From Pseudomonadota bacterium (lineage in GTDB: Bacteria; Pseudomonadota; Alphaproteobacteria; Rhizobiales; Rhizobiaceae): a stretch of DNA of 64,000 nucleotides. The notes beneath the pieces are model-generated. The model was not told where the DNA came from, did not search any database, and was given only the letters and a program-made list of their open reading frames with translations. Shown here in pieces: positions 25,270 through 34,626 of this stretch. Numbering within the stretch: the first letter of the stretch is position 1; each line of letters starts with the position of its first letter. The position numbers and the translations under genes are program-made. Where the stretch lies: NCBI GenBank assembly GCA_023390055.1, contig JAEWDP010000169.1, positions 1 to 64,000 of the forward strand, given 5' to 3'.

Positions 25270-26061
25270 ATGGCAATCAATGCCTCCATCATGTTGAAGA
25301 GCGACGAAGCACCCGCCGTCGGACGCGAGCGCATTCGCTTGCTTGAAGCTGTGGCACGTAGCGGCAGCATCACGGCCGGAGCCAAGGCGATCGGCCTCAG
25401 CTACAAGGCTGCCTGGGATGCGCTCGACGCGATGGCCAACCTGTTTGGGCAGCCTCTGCTCGAAACCCGTGCGGGTGGTCGCGCCGGTGGTGGTGCACGT
25501 CTCACAGCGGCCGGAATACGTGCGGTTGAATCGTTTCACCGGCTCGAAGCAGAACTCGCGCGCGTTCTTGCTCAACTCGAGCCGGAACTTGCCGGGACAG
25601 GCATCCGTCCCCTCCATCTCGTATCGGGGTTTCTCATGAGAACAAGTGCACGAAATGCGTTGCGCGGGACGATCGCCGCGATCACGTCCGATGCGCTTAC
25701 CGCCGAAGTTGCCGTCTCTGTCAGCGAGAAAACAACCATACATGCACTCGTCACCAATGAAAGCATCCGTGAGCTTGGCCTCGTTGTGGGACGCGAAGCG
25801 ATCGTTTTGATAAAAGCACCCTTCGTCATGATTGCACCCGGCGGCGAACGCCCCGCGGTCTCAGCCCGCAATTGCATCCCCGGCACGGTGCTTCGTTGCG
25901 AAACATCGCCGATCAGCGCCGAGATCGTTCTCGACATTGGTGGCGACAAGACGCTTGCCGCCACGGTCACGGCCCATAGCGCCAAGGCGCTCGACCTTGC
26001 ACCGGGAATGTCAGCACACGCGCTGTTCGATGCCGCCCACGTCATCATCGCCACGGACTGA
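25270..26061 (+). CDS. modE: molybdate-responsive regulator ModE
   Basis: ModE represses molybdate uptake genes when bound to molybdate. The 263 residues contain an N-terminal LysR-like winged helix (RIRLLEAVARSGSITAGAKA, GLSYKAAWDALDAM) with the LETRAGGRAGGGARLT motif typical of ModE. Two TOBE domains follow, SARNALRGTIAAITSDALTA and SARNCIPGTVLRCE. It lies 23 bases upstream of modA, on the same strand, so modE and modABC probably form one operon under autoregulation. Confidence 0.93.
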   Translation: MAINASIMLKSDEAPAVGRERIRLLEAVARSGSITAGAKAIGLSYKAAWDALDAMANLFGQPLLETRAGGRAGGGARLTAAGIRAVESFHRLEAELARVLAQLEPELAGTGIRPLHLVSGFLMRTSARNALRGTIAAITSDALTAEVAVSVSEKTTIHALVTNESIRELGLVVGREAIVLIKAPFVMIAPGGERPAVSARNCIPGTVLRCETSPISAEIVLDIGGDKTLAATVTAHSAKALDLAPGMSAHALFDAAHVIIATD

Positions 26062-26084
26062 ACCCGTCAAAAAAAGAAGCCCGA

Positions 26085-26843
26085 ATGCACATCTGGAAAT
26101 CAACCATCACGATAGCCGCACTGGTCGCTGCCGGCCCCATCGCCGGGCAGGCAAATGCTGCCGAAACCAGCGTCGCAGTCGCGTCGAACTTCACCGACGC
26201 GGCAAACGAGATCGCAGCCGCATTCGCCGAAGCGACAGAGCACGAGGCAGTCCTGTCTTTTGGCGCAACCGGCCAGTTCTACACCCAGATCACGCAAGGC
26301 GCGCCTTTCGAGGTCTTCATTGCCGCCGATGACAAGCGTCCGGCACTGGCGGTGACGCAAGGTCATGGCGTGGAAGGCACCGTGTTTACCTATGCGATCG
26401 GCCAGTTGGTTCTCTATTCGGCCGACGAAGGCAAGGTGACCGGCGCTAAAACCCTGGAAAGTGACGATTTCGAAAAGATCGCGATCGCCAACCCGCAGAC
26501 GGCGCCCTACGGGCAGGCGGCCGTCGAGGCGATGCGCTCGCTCGGAGTTTACGACACTCTTGAGCCGAAGATCGTCCAGGGCCAGAACATCGGACAGACT
26601 TACCAGTTCGTCGAAACCGGCAATGCCGAGATCGGCTTCGTGGCGCTTGGCCAGGTTTCGCAGACCGAGGCCGGCTCGCGCTGGATCGTGCCTCAGGAAC
26701 ATTACGAGCCGATCAAGCAGGATGCCGTTCTCTTGAAGACCGGTAAAAATAACCCGGCCGCCGCAGCATTCCTCGAGTTCCTCAAGGGTGACGAGGCGGC
26801 GGCGATCATCGAGAAATACGGTTACGCGCTCGACCGTAGATAG
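26085..26843 (+). CDS. modA: molybdate-binding periplasmic protein ModA
   Basis: ModA captures molybdate (and tungstate) in the periplasm for ModBC. The 252 residues have a signal peptide ending GQANAAETS. The mature start VAVASNFTDAANEIAAAFAE, then SFGATGQFYTQITQGAPFEV and FIAADDKRP, are the ModA anion-binding blocks. It sits in modE-modA-modB-modC order. Confidence 0.95.
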   Translation: MHIWKSTITIAALVAAGPIAGQANAAETSVAVASNFTDAANEIAAAFAEATEHEAVLSFGATGQFYTQITQGAPFEVFIAADDKRPALAVTQGHGVEGTVFTYAIGQLVLYSADEGKVTGAKTLESDDFEKIAIANPQTAPYGQAAVEAMRSLGVYDTLEPKIVQGQNIGQTYQFVETGNAEIGFVALGQVSQTEAGSRWIVPQEHYEPIKQDAVLLKTGKNNPAAAAFLEFLKGDEAAAIIEKYGYALDRR

Positions 26844-26854
26844 TTGGATGACGA

Positions 26855-27583
26855 ATGCGCCCCGCCTTTCCGGTGCGGTGCATGGTTTTTTGGGGGTATG
26901 GCACGCTGTCTCAGGAACTTCTGTCGCCGATCTGGCTGACAATAGAACTTGCCGCAATAACCACGGCTACGCTGCTCGTCGTCGGCATACCCATTGCCTG
27001 GTGGCTTGCCTGGACGAAGACGCGCTTCAAGGAAGTGGCGGCAACCATCGTCGCCCTGCCCCTGGTGCTACCGCCAACGGTGCTTGGCTTCTACATTCTC
27101 GTGGCGCTGGGACCGCAGGGGCTCGGTGGCTGGCTCGGTTCATGGATGGGGTTGCGCACATTCGCCTTCACCTTCGAAGGATTGATTGTCGGCTCGGTGA
27201 TCTCCTCCTTGCCATTTATGGTACAGCCTGTGCGCAATTCCTTCGAGGCGATGGGCAGGCGACCACTGGAGGTGGCTGCCACCCTTCGCGCCTCGCCCTT
27301 TGACCGCTTCTTCACAATTGCCCTTCCCCTGGCCCTGCCTGGCCTGCTGACCGGCGCGGTCCTCGCCTTTGCACATACTGTTGGCGAGTTCGGCGTCATC
27401 TTGATGATCGGTGGCAATATTCCCGGTGAAACCAAGGTTCTGTCGATCGCCATCTACGATTTCGTCGAAACACTTCGCTGGCGCGAGGCCCATATCCTGT
27501 CGATCGGCATGCTGGTTTTCTCGTTTGTCGTCATCCTGGTCGTGTCGCTTTTGGCTCGCCGTTCGGGTCGCAGGGTGTTCTGA
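26855..27583 (+). CDS. modB: molybdate ABC permease ModB
   Basis: ModB is the inner-membrane channel of the molybdate importer. The 242-residue protein has about five membrane helices. ATIVALPLVLPPTVLGFYIL and EVAATLRASPFDRFFTIALP (the EAA loop that docks the ATPase) are characteristic, as is FAHTVGEFGVILMIGGNIPG. The assigned start at 26855 may be slightly early. The stop overlaps the modC start (TGATG). Confidence 0.94.
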   Translation: MRPAFPVRCMVFWGYGTLSQELLSPIWLTIELAAITTATLLVVGIPIAWWLAWTKTRFKEVAATIVALPLVLPPTVLGFYILVALGPQGLGGWLGSWMGLRTFAFTFEGLIVGSVISSLPFMVQPVRNSFEAMGRRPLEVAATLRASPFDRFFTIALPLALPGLLTGAVLAFAHTVGEFGVILMIGGNIPGETKVLSIAIYDFVETLRWREAHILSIGMLVFSFVVILVVSLLARRSGRRVF

Positions 27584-28683
27584 TGACGGATGCGATTGCA
27601 ATAAGGCTGAATGGCAATTTCGGCACTTTCAAGCTTGATGTCGATCTGTGTCTGCCGATGCACGGCATCACGGCTCTGTTCGGCCCTTCCGGTTGCGGCA
27701 AGACATCGGTCCTGAGATCCGTTGCCGGCCTCAACCGGATACCGGGAAGGATCGCGGTCGACGACGAGATTTGGCAGGATGACAACCGTTTCATACCAAC
27801 GCACAGACGCGCACTGGGTTATGTGTTTCAGGAGGCAGGCCTGTTTCAGCACCTGTCCGTTCGCCAGAACCTCCTCTATGGCGAAAAACGTGCCCGCGGC
27901 ATGGAAAAGCACATCCACTTTGATGACATCGTCGACCTGTTCGGCATTGGCCATCTGGTCGACCGCTCACCCGAGCACCTGTCGGGCGGTGAACGCCAGC
28001 GTGTCTCACTTGGCCGCGCGCTTCTATCCCAGCCACGACTGCTGTTGATGGATGAACCACTCTCCGCGCTCGACCGCATGGCCAAGGACGAGATCCTGCC
28101 CTATTTCGAGGCATTGCACGCCAATCTGAAAGTTCCGATCCTGCTGGTGACCCACGACATATCCGAGGTCGAGAGACTGGCTGATCACCTCGTTTTCATG
28201 CGTGCAGGCCAGGTGGTGGCGACGGGGCCTCTCAGCAGCCTGCAGAGCGATCCCGCCCTGCCGCTGGCATCCGGTCGTGATGCGCGTGTGACACTCGACG
28301 CGGTGGTGAGTGACTACGACGAGGCCTATGGGGTGGCAACACTGGACGTGGATGGAGGCAGCTTCATCGTACCAGTGACGCAACCGACAGTTGGTGCTTG
28401 CCACAGGCTGACCATTGCTGCCGGCGACGTCAGCCTGGCACTCAAGGCGCCCGAGGCCACCACGGTACTCAACATCGTGCCCGCACGGATACTGTCAGTA
28501 ACACCCACCGGACACGAGATGGTTGCGGCACTCGGCCTTGGGCCAGACGGCACAGGCAGCCGCATACTTGCTCGTGTGACCAGGCGTTCATGGGATAGTC
28601 TCGACCTCAAAGAAGGATCCATGATCCACGCCCAGATCAAGAGCGTGGCATTGGTTAAAGGAAACAATGTCAGTCGAAGATGA
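27583..28683 (+). CDS. modC: molybdate ABC transporter ATPase ModC
   Basis: ModC energises ModB. The 366 residues show Walker A GPSGCGKTS, the Q-loop in GYVFQEAGLFQHL, the signature LSGGERQRVSL, Walker B LLLMDEPLSALD and the H-loop in LLVTHDISEVERL. The final 75 residues form a TOBE domain (VLNIVPARILSVTPTGHEMV) that can bind molybdate and restrain transport. Overlap with modB indicates coupling. Confidence 0.95.
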   Translation: MTDAIAIRLNGNFGTFKLDVDLCLPMHGITALFGPSGCGKTSVLRSVAGLNRIPGRIAVDDEIWQDDNRFIPTHRRALGYVFQEAGLFQHLSVRQNLLYGEKRARGMEKHIHFDDIVDLFGIGHLVDRSPEHLSGGERQRVSLGRALLSQPRLLLMDEPLSALDRMAKDEILPYFEALHANLKVPILLVTHDISEVERLADHLVFMRAGQVVATGPLSSLQSDPALPLASGRDARVTLDAVVSDYDEAYGVATLDVDGGSFIVPVTQPTVGACHRLTIAAGDVSLALKAPEATTVLNIVPARILSVTPTGHEMVAALGLGPDGTGSRILARVTRRSWDSLDLKEGSMIHAQIKSVALVKGNNVSRR

Positions 28684-28714
28684 TCACGTCCTTCGGCTGG
28701 CCCAAATGGCGTGA

Positions 28715-28739
28715 GATTCCGATTAGTGAGATCGGTATC
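28715..28739. terminator. hairpin between convergent modC and phosphodiesterase
   Basis: GATTCCGAT and ATCGGTATC pair with one mismatch around a 7-base loop. It lies between convergent genes without a strong T-run, so it is a weak candidate for a shared terminator. Confidence 0.35.
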
Positions 28740-29607
28740 ACGCCGGCACGGACGTCTGCCCCGTCTGTTCCAGCACCTGCTTTTTGTCCTGCCGCTTGCC
28801 GGGGAACAGTTCCGGCGCTAGCGGCAGATGACGATCGAGAAAATTCTCGTTGAGGACAACCGCAGACACGTCATCGACGACAACCACCGCGATCTGACCC
28901 GGACCCTCGCGGCGCGTAACAGGTGCGGGTAGCGGACCTGACAGGCTTAGAAGCGTCGGCTCGATCGAATAATGATTGCCGGCAAAGGTGCTGAACGGGA
29001 TGCCACGATAGGTCCCGCTTGCGCTCATGTGCACATGGCCCGAGACCACGGTGCGCAGATCTGGATGTTGTCGCAGGACATCAACGAATGCTTCGCGCTG
29101 CTCCAGGATGATCCTGTCATTTTGGTTGTGCAGCGGGCACATGTTGTGGTGCAACACCACAACCACTGGCATCGCCGCGTACTCGGCAAGACGACTGGAA
29201 AGCCAGTCGAGCTGCGCGGCGTTCAGCCTTCCGGCCCCGACACCGGGCTCGGAACTGTCCAAAATGATGACGCCGCAGCCGTCGAGAGTGATCGCACGGT
29301 CCAGCTTGCCGCTATCCGGATTGGTCACGTCCCCGAATTCGGCGAGGTAATTTGGCCTGCTATCATGATTGCCAAGCGTGACGACATAGGGAAGGCTGAT
29401 CTCGGGCAGAAGTTCCTTGAAGCGACGATAGGAGGCAACATCACCGTTATCGGCCACGTCACCGGCAATCACCAGCAGATCCGCATCCGCATGGTTCTTG
29501 TTGATGAAAGAGATCGCGTCCCTTGTTCGCGCATAGGTGTCGAGAGAATGGGAAAGTTCGGTTTCAGGCACGATATGGAGATCGGCCATCACGATGATCT
29601 TTGGCAC
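28738..29607 (-). CDS. metallophosphoesterase (CpdA-like)
   Basis: This is a calcineurin-like phosphoesterase of 289 residues. The metal ligands are visible: DLH in VMADLHIVPE, GDVADNGD, GNHDSRP, HHN in VVLHHNMCPLH and GHVHMS. Relatives include cyclic-nucleotide and glycerophosphodiester phosphodiesterases. It ends the minus-strand Ugp/Mal-type ABC operon, so the imported substrate may be a phosphodiester or phosphorylated polyol that this enzyme cleaves. It has no signal peptide, so it acts in the cytoplasm. Confidence 0.85.
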   Translation of the reverse strand: MPKIIVMADLHIVPETELSHSLDTYARTRDAISFINKNHADADLLVIAGDVADNGDVASYRRFKELLPEISLPYVVTLGNHDSRPNYLAEFGDVTNPDSGKLDRAITLDGCGVIILDSSEPGVGAGRLNAAQLDWLSSRLAEYAAMPVVVVLHHNMCPLHNQNDRIILEQREAFVDVLRQHPDLRTVVSGHVHMSASGTYRGIPFSTFAGNHYSIEPTLLSLSGPLPAPVTRREGPGQIAVVVVDDVSAVVLNENFLDRHLPLAPELFPGKRQDKKQVLEQTGQTSVPA

Positions 29608-29611
29608 TGGT

Positions 29612-29887
29612 TCAGGCTCCGTTCAAAGGGACAGGATAAGAGGTCGGCATCTCGGCACCGTCGCGACAAGGTGCATCGCCTGCGCGAGACGTGGCACGAT
29701 CCATTGGCCAGGCACGCAAGGCTGACCATTGTCGAATGCCATGGACGCTATCACGCGATGACAAAAGTTCAGCCGGTTGCAGACTTTCCCGCTCACGCTG
29801 AGCGCGGCAGGACGCCTGCAGCGGTCTTCCAGCGTCAATCGACAATCCATCCAAGTCAAAGATGGCTTTGACAATCGGATTGCTCAT
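29612..29887 (-). CDS. hypothetical protein, possible decayed operon gene
   Basis: A 91-residue frame starts with ATG overlapping the permease stop (ATGA), begins IVKAIFDLDGLSID and ends 4 bases before the phosphodiesterase gene. The start resembles a HAD phosphatase (IFDLDG) but the rest, rich in Arg and Ser, does not look like one. It may be the stump of a HAD-type gene once in this operon. No function is assigned. Confidence 0.35.
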   Translation of the reverse strand: MSNPIVKAIFDLDGLSIDAGRPLQASCRAQRERESLQPAELLSSRDSVHGIRQWSALRAWPMDRATSRAGDAPCRDGAEMPTSYPVPLNGA

Positions 29888-30777
29888 CCTTTCACTCCGG
29901 TCATTGTAATTCCCCGGATGAAGAGCCGCCTGGCAAATAGAAACGCAAGGACCAGTGGCGCGGTAACGATGGTGGCCGCGGCAAAGGTCACGCCGTAATC
30001 GATGCCAAGATCGCCCCTGTACTGCATCATGGATAAAGTCGCGGTGATCTTGTCCTGGCTCTGGACCACGATCAGCGGCCAGTAGAGATCGTTCCAGTGT
30101 GTCACGAATGAGAAGATGGTGAAGGCCGCCATCGCCGGCACTGCGCTCGGCAGAATCAGACGAATGACGATCTCGATCTCGCTGAAGCCATCGATGCGTG
30201 CCGCCTGAATGATGCTGTCAGGAAACGCCTTGAAGAACTGCCGGAACAGAAAGATCGCAAAGACCGAGACAAGGAACGGAAACATCATTGCCAGATAGGT
30301 GTCGAGCAGGCCGACCTTGACGATGGCGACATAGAGCGGGATTGCTGTCACGTTGACCGGGATGGTGATGCCGGCGATAACCGCGCCGAAAAGGATACTC
30401 GAACCCTTGAAACGCAGCTTGGCAAGGGCGTAGGCTGCCGGAATGGCGGTAATCAGTTGAACGACCAGGATACCAAGGCACACGATGAGCGAATTGGCGA
30501 TGTAAAGAAGATAGGGCTGATCGAACAGCACCTTGCCATAGTTGATGAAGCCGTAGAATTCGTGCGGCCACAACGTGAAGTTCGCGCCGAAGATTTCGCT
30601 TTTTGGCTTGAGGCTGGACGAAATCATCCAGATGAACGGAAAGGTCATCACCAGACCAGCGAAAAACAGCATCGCGGTAACCACGTGTCGGCCGATGCGG
30701 CGCAGTGTGAGGCTCCGAACACCGTCTGCGCCTGCAGGAACCATAGAGTGGGAAGGACTGCTCATGGTAAGTCTCAA
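29884..30777 (-). CDS. sugar-type ABC permease, UgpE/MalG family
   Basis: This 297-residue inner-membrane protein has six predicted helices and the EAA loop QAARIDGFSEIEIVIRLILP near residue 200. FPFIWMISSSLKPKSEIF is the typical periplasmic entry of UgpE/MalG. It overlaps the next permease gene by ATGA. Together with the partner permease, ATPase and binding protein it makes one carbohydrate/glycerophosphate importer. Confidence 0.88.
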   Translation of the reverse strand: MRLTMSSPSHSMVPAGADGVRSLTLRRIGRHVVTAMLFFAGLVMTFPFIWMISSSLKPKSEIFGANFTLWPHEFYGFINYGKVLFDQPYLLYIANSLIVCLGILVVQLITAIPAAYALAKLRFKGSSILFGAVIAGITIPVNVTAIPLYVAIVKVGLLDTYLAMMFPFLVSVFAIFLFRQFFKAFPDSIIQAARIDGFSEIEIVIRLILPSAVPAMAAFTIFSFVTHWNDLYWPLIVVQSQDKITATLSMMQYRGDLGIDYGVTFAAATIVTAPLVLAFLFARRLFIRGITMTGVKG

Positions 30778-31667
30778 TATCGAACGCGGCGATCGGTCGA
30801 TCGCGCCTGGAACATCGCAAACAGGAACACGATCACCAGGAAGGCGAAGGAAAGTGCCGCGGCATAACCCATATTGAAGTATTCAAAACCCTCCTTGAAG
30901 GCGAGATAGAGGTATACTTCGCTGGCGCGATCCGGCCCGCCCTGGGTCAGGAGGGCTACCGTGTCGAACAGTTTGAAGGCTGTTATCGAGCTTGTAACCG
31001 CAACGAACATCGACGTTGGCCCCAGCATCGGCCAGGTCACGCGGAAAAACCGGTCAAGCGGTGCATCAGCGCCATCGACTGCTGCAGCATCGTAAAGCGA
31101 CAGAGGTATCGCGGTAAGGCCCGCCAGAAACAGCACCATGTTGAAACCGATGATGCTCCACACGGATATGATGGCCAGCGAGAAGAGCACCATGTCGGGA
31201 TCACCGAGGAAGTTGATGGCATCAACGCCCAGGGAATTGAGCGCAACGTTGATGATGCCCTGCCTGGAATCCATCAAGGCAGACCAGACCAGCGCCATGG
31301 CAGCAAGCGTCGAGGTCACGGGCAGGAAAAACAGCACTTCCAGCACGGAGCGAAATCGTTGGCGGTCCTGGATGAGAATGGCCAGGATCAAAGGTATGAT
31401 GAAGGCCGCGGGCAGGAACAGCACTGCATAGACGAGCGTGTTGCGCAGCGCATTGCCGAAGTTTTCGTCTTCTGCCATCTGCCGATAGTTATCGAGCCCG
31501 ACAAAATTCATGCCGTCGCGTACAAGCGTGAAGTCGGTAAACGAGAACACCACAACGAGGATAATCGGCACCAGATAGATTGCCAGGATAAGCAGTGTCG
31601 CGGGTGCGGCGAGCGCATAGGCAATCCGCTGCTGTGAGCGCGCCCGCACTGTTGCGACTGCGATCAT
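30774..31667 (-). CDS. sugar-type ABC permease, UgpA/MalF family
   Basis: A 297-residue permease partner: six helices, with DAAAVDGADAPLDRFFRVTW as the EAA loop and FLAGLTAIPLSLY before it. ATLLILAIYLVPIILVVVFS is the first helix. It overlaps the ATPase gene upstream and the second permease downstream by 4 bp each. Confidence 0.88.
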   Translation of the reverse strand: MIAVATVRARSQQRIAYALAAPATLLILAIYLVPIILVVVFSFTDFTLVRDGMNFVGLDNYRQMAEDENFGNALRNTLVYAVLFLPAAFIIPLILAILIQDRQRFRSVLEVLFFLPVTSTLAAMALVWSALMDSRQGIINVALNSLGVDAINFLGDPDMVLFSLAIISVWSIIGFNMVLFLAGLTAIPLSLYDAAAVDGADAPLDRFFRVTWPMLGPTSMFVAVTSSITAFKLFDTVALLTQGGPDRASEVYLYLAFKEGFEYFNMGYAAALSFAFLVIVFLFAMFQARSTDRRVRY

Positions 31668-32905
31668 AGCGCCACCGCATATGACTGTGGCGCAACGCTT
31701 GACGCTGCCCTGCGCGTCACTGATGCGACCATTGACCGGTCGATCGAGGGTCCGCGCAAGCGCTTTCCGTTTGCATCAAAGAACAAGAGTGCTTCCCGGT
31801 TGAGACGAATAGATTGGCGTTTACCGATCCGCAGGGCGGGTGTCAGTGCTCCAGGAACCTTGTGCAGCCGCAGTCGCAGTTCGACACCGGGCTCGGCCGA
31901 CAGCGTGCCATGCAATATCATGTCGGCGCCGTGATCTTCGACAGCTGCAACGTCGAAATCGAAGGTTTCCGGGGATTTCGTATCGGGGGTCTGGTGAAGA
32001 TCGTCGACGAGCAATGCCGCCTCTGGCCGGAACGCGATGAAGAGATCGCTCTCTGCGCCAGCTGGAATTGCGACATCGAGCAACCGGTCACCGACGCGCA
32101 GCTTTTGATCGATCACCTGCGCCGGAAGCAGATTTATTTCCGGCGAGCCGATGAAACGCGCCACATCGATATTGTCGGGATCTTCATAAAGCACCACTGG
32201 TGGGGCCACCTGCAAAAACCTGCCGGCCTGCATGATCGCCACCCGGTCCGACAGCGTCATCGCCTCTGTCTGGTCATGGGTCACATAGACGAAAGTCAGC
32301 TTCGAACTGGCGTGCAGTTCGGCAATCTCCTTGCGCACCTGGGTGCGCAGTTTCGCGTCAAGATTGGAGAGCGGCTCGTCCATCAAGAAGAGCTGTGGCG
32401 AGCGTACCAGAGCACGTCCAAGGGCGACGCGTTGACGCTGTCCACCCGACAGCTGCGCCGGCCGCCGCTCAAGCAGGTGATCGATACCGAGCTGCCGCGC
32501 GGTTTCATGAATGTGGGCCACCACGGCAGAACGGCCACGCCGAGCAAGCGGGTGAACCCGCTCGATCAAGGGCAGACGCGCGTGCCAGGGAAGAGATGCC
32601 ATGATCAGAGGCATAGCCATGTTCTGGGCGACGCTCATATGCGGGTAGAGCGCATAATCCTGAAACACCATCGCGATCTGGCGATGCTTGGGTGGCAGAG
32701 CGTCAACTGGCTGACCATCAATGCTGACGGTCCCGTGATCCTGGGCCTCAAGGCCCGCAATGATGCGAAGCAGGGTCGATTTTCCGCAACCGGACGGGCC
32801 GACGAGAGAGACGAATTCCCCCTCCTCCACATCGAGAGACAGGCCAGCAAGTATCTGGTTGGCGCCGTATCCCTTGCGTATGTCACGAATAGAGAGCTTT
32901 GGCAT
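31664..32905 (-). CDS. sugar-type ABC ATPase, UgpC/MalK family
   Basis: The 413-residue ATPase has Walker A GPSGCGKST, Q-loop MVFQDYALYPHM, signature LSGGQRQRV, Walker B LFLMDEPLSNLD and H-loop VYVTHDQTEAM, then a C-terminal OB/TOBE domain with GSPEINLLPAQV and IAFRPEAALLV. It is longer than the usual 350-370 residues because of about 28 extra residues (HARLPLIERVHPLARRGRSA) in the helical subdomain and a C-terminal tail rich in Ser and Arg. The insertion is unusual and sits between Q-loop and signature. Confidence 0.88.
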   Translation of the reverse strand: MPKLSIRDIRKGYGANQILAGLSLDVEEGEFVSLVGPSGCGKSTLLRIIAGLEAQDHGTVSIDGQPVDALPPKHRQIAMVFQDYALYPHMSVAQNMAMPLIMASLPWHARLPLIERVHPLARRGRSAVVAHIHETARQLGIDHLLERRPAQLSGGQRQRVALGRALVRSPQLFLMDEPLSNLDAKLRTQVRKEIAELHASSKLTFVYVTHDQTEAMTLSDRVAIMQAGRFLQVAPPVVLYEDPDNIDVARFIGSPEINLLPAQVIDQKLRVGDRLLDVAIPAGAESDLFIAFRPEAALLVDDLHQTPDTKSPETFDFDVAAVEDHGADMILHGTLSAEPGVELRLRLHKVPGALTPALRIGKRQSIRLNREALLFFDANGKRLRGPSIDRSMVASVTRRAASSVAPQSYAVAL

Positions 32906-32950
32906 GGTTTAAATCCTGTTCTCTTGTCGGCCTGATGAACGAAACGACGG

Positions 32951-34228
32951 CTAGCGCTGCATCAGCTCTTCAGCCACGGCCTTCATTTTGTCGGCACCAT
33001 CGGCTGGCGTCATTTCGCCAAGCATCACCGAGCGCACGATGCTCTTCTGCTCGCGCCAGATCTTTTCGCTCTGCGTACCGGGATATCCCTGCCACAGTCC
33101 GGCACGGTCATAACCGGATATCGGGGTCGCGAAAAACGCGTTCTCACGGTAATATGGAGCAAGGAAGTCCTCGCCAAGCGCACCGACATTGGTCGGCAGG
33201 TAGCCGGTGTTCCTGGCGGTAATCGCCTGGGCCTGCGGGCCGGAAAGGAACTTGGCGTATTCCCAGGCAGCCGCGATCTTGTCTGGATCTGTTGCGGTGA
33301 TCAGCATGGCATTGCCGCCCGTTGGCAAGGTGCCATTGGCATCATCGATGATGGTGAACTTGATGGAACGCAGGTCGAACTTGTCTCCCACCAGTTCGTG
33401 AATGTTGCGGGCCGAGGCGGGTGAATTTGCGTAGATGCCCATCGCTCCGTTGGTGAACGCCGTCATCTGGTCGCTCAGCGTTATCGACGGATCGTATTTC
33501 CCTTCATCAACCAGGCGCTTCACCAGTTCCATCGCTTTTAGCGCGTAACCGTTCTCGTCGAAGGTAACCCTGGTTTGACTGTCATCGAGGACCTTTCCAC
33601 CCTGATGGGTGATCAGGATCTGCCATGGCCAGTCATCGCCCCACTGGTCAACGCCGAAGGACATGCCCTGAATGTTGTCGCCGAGGGCGTCGATCCGGGC
33701 GGAAAGTTCCAGAATGCCGTCCCAGTCGGCCGGGAATTTGTCCGGGTCGTAACCTGCCTGTTTCAGGAGATCGGCATTGTAATACCATTGCGGCACGGAA
33801 GCATTGAACGGCATGCCGATCTGGATGCCATCAACCTGGCCGAGTTCCAGCATGCGATCGCTATAGTTGGCCTTCACCCACTCGGCACCTTCATTTTCCA
33901 GAAGCGGTCCAAGGTCGACGATCTGGCTGCGGCCTTGCAGCGCTCGCACGAGCGAGGGAAGCTGATTATAGGCCTGAAAGGCACAATCCGGCAGCGTGTT
34001 GGTGGCAGATTCGCGCATCAGTCGCAGGTGCGTATCAGCATAATCCTTGGCCGGTGCGGCATATTGCACGACGATGTCGTCCTGCATTTCATTGAATATC
34101 TTAACGAGCGGCTCATGCTGGCGGCTCAGGTGCCCAGCATTGGTGAGGCACGTAATGGTAACCTTCGCGGCTGCGGGACTGGTCGAGGCGGCAAGAACAA
34201 GTGCGAGGGGGAGGAAGATCTTCTTCAT
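32951..34228 (-). CDS. periplasmic sugar-type binding protein, UgpB-like
   Basis: This is a 425-residue family 1 solute-binding protein with signal peptide ending SPAAAKVTI. MPFNASVPQWYYNADLLKQA and DWDGILELSARI are typical of UgpB and related proteins, as is LPTGGNAMLI. It starts the minus-strand operon (binding protein, ATPase, two permeases, small ORF, phosphodiesterase). Resemblance to UgpB and the phosphodiesterase neighbour suggest a glycerophospho-substrate, but other carbohydrates are possible. Confidence 0.85.
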   Translation of the reverse strand: MKKIFLPLALVLAASTSPAAAKVTITCLTNAGHLSRQHEPLVKIFNEMQDDIVVQYAAPAKDYADTHLRLMRESATNTLPDCAFQAYNQLPSLVRALQGRSQIVDLGPLLENEGAEWVKANYSDRMLELGQVDGIQIGMPFNASVPQWYYNADLLKQAGYDPDKFPADWDGILELSARIDALGDNIQGMSFGVDQWGDDWPWQILITHQGGKVLDDSQTRVTFDENGYALKAMELVKRLVDEGKYDPSITLSDQMTAFTNGAMGIYANSPASARNIHELVGDKFDLRSIKFTIIDDANGTLPTGGNAMLITATDPDKIAAAWEYAKFLSGPQAQAITARNTGYLPTNVGALGEDFLAPYYRENAFFATPISGYDRAGLWQGYPGTQSEKIWREQKSIVRSVMLGEMTPADGADKMKAVAEELMQR

Positions 34229-34626
34229 CTGGTATTCCTAACGTCCAATATGGGGGCGATCAGCGGTCAGGACGTGACTAGGGAAACCAGATTACAAAGG
34301 CATAGCAGGACGGTGAACTTTTGATGACAATCCAGAAGCCTGCAAGGCGGCCTTCCTGGAAAACCTTGTCCAGTTCACGATGTTTGCCCGGGACTGGAAG
34401 GATGCCGTTCGCGACGGAGACGCGGTGCATTCGTCCACTTGCCTGCCCGCAATCTGGCGGCTCGGGTATCGATATCGCGCATTCACGGTATATATCCCGT
34501 GCTGGTCTCCAAACCTGGTTGAGTGATCCGCACGACCAGATCAAACATCGCGATGTCGCAGGCGCAAATGCCGGGCCAAATCCCAAAAAAAAGATCACAC
34601 GTTATCATCCCGGGATCGAGACAGGA
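34229..34626. other. intergenic region upstream of the Ugp-like operon
   Basis: These 400 bases separate the binding-protein start from the TetR gene end. No ORF is convincing. The operon promoter should lie in the left part; an A-run (AAAAAAAAG) occurs near 34588. Confidence 0.4.

Noticed and set aside
34229..34626. A PhoB box ahead of the Ugp-like operon
   Set aside because: The only candidate (TTGTCATCAAA followed by AGTTCACC on the minus strand) matches poorly in its second half-repeat.
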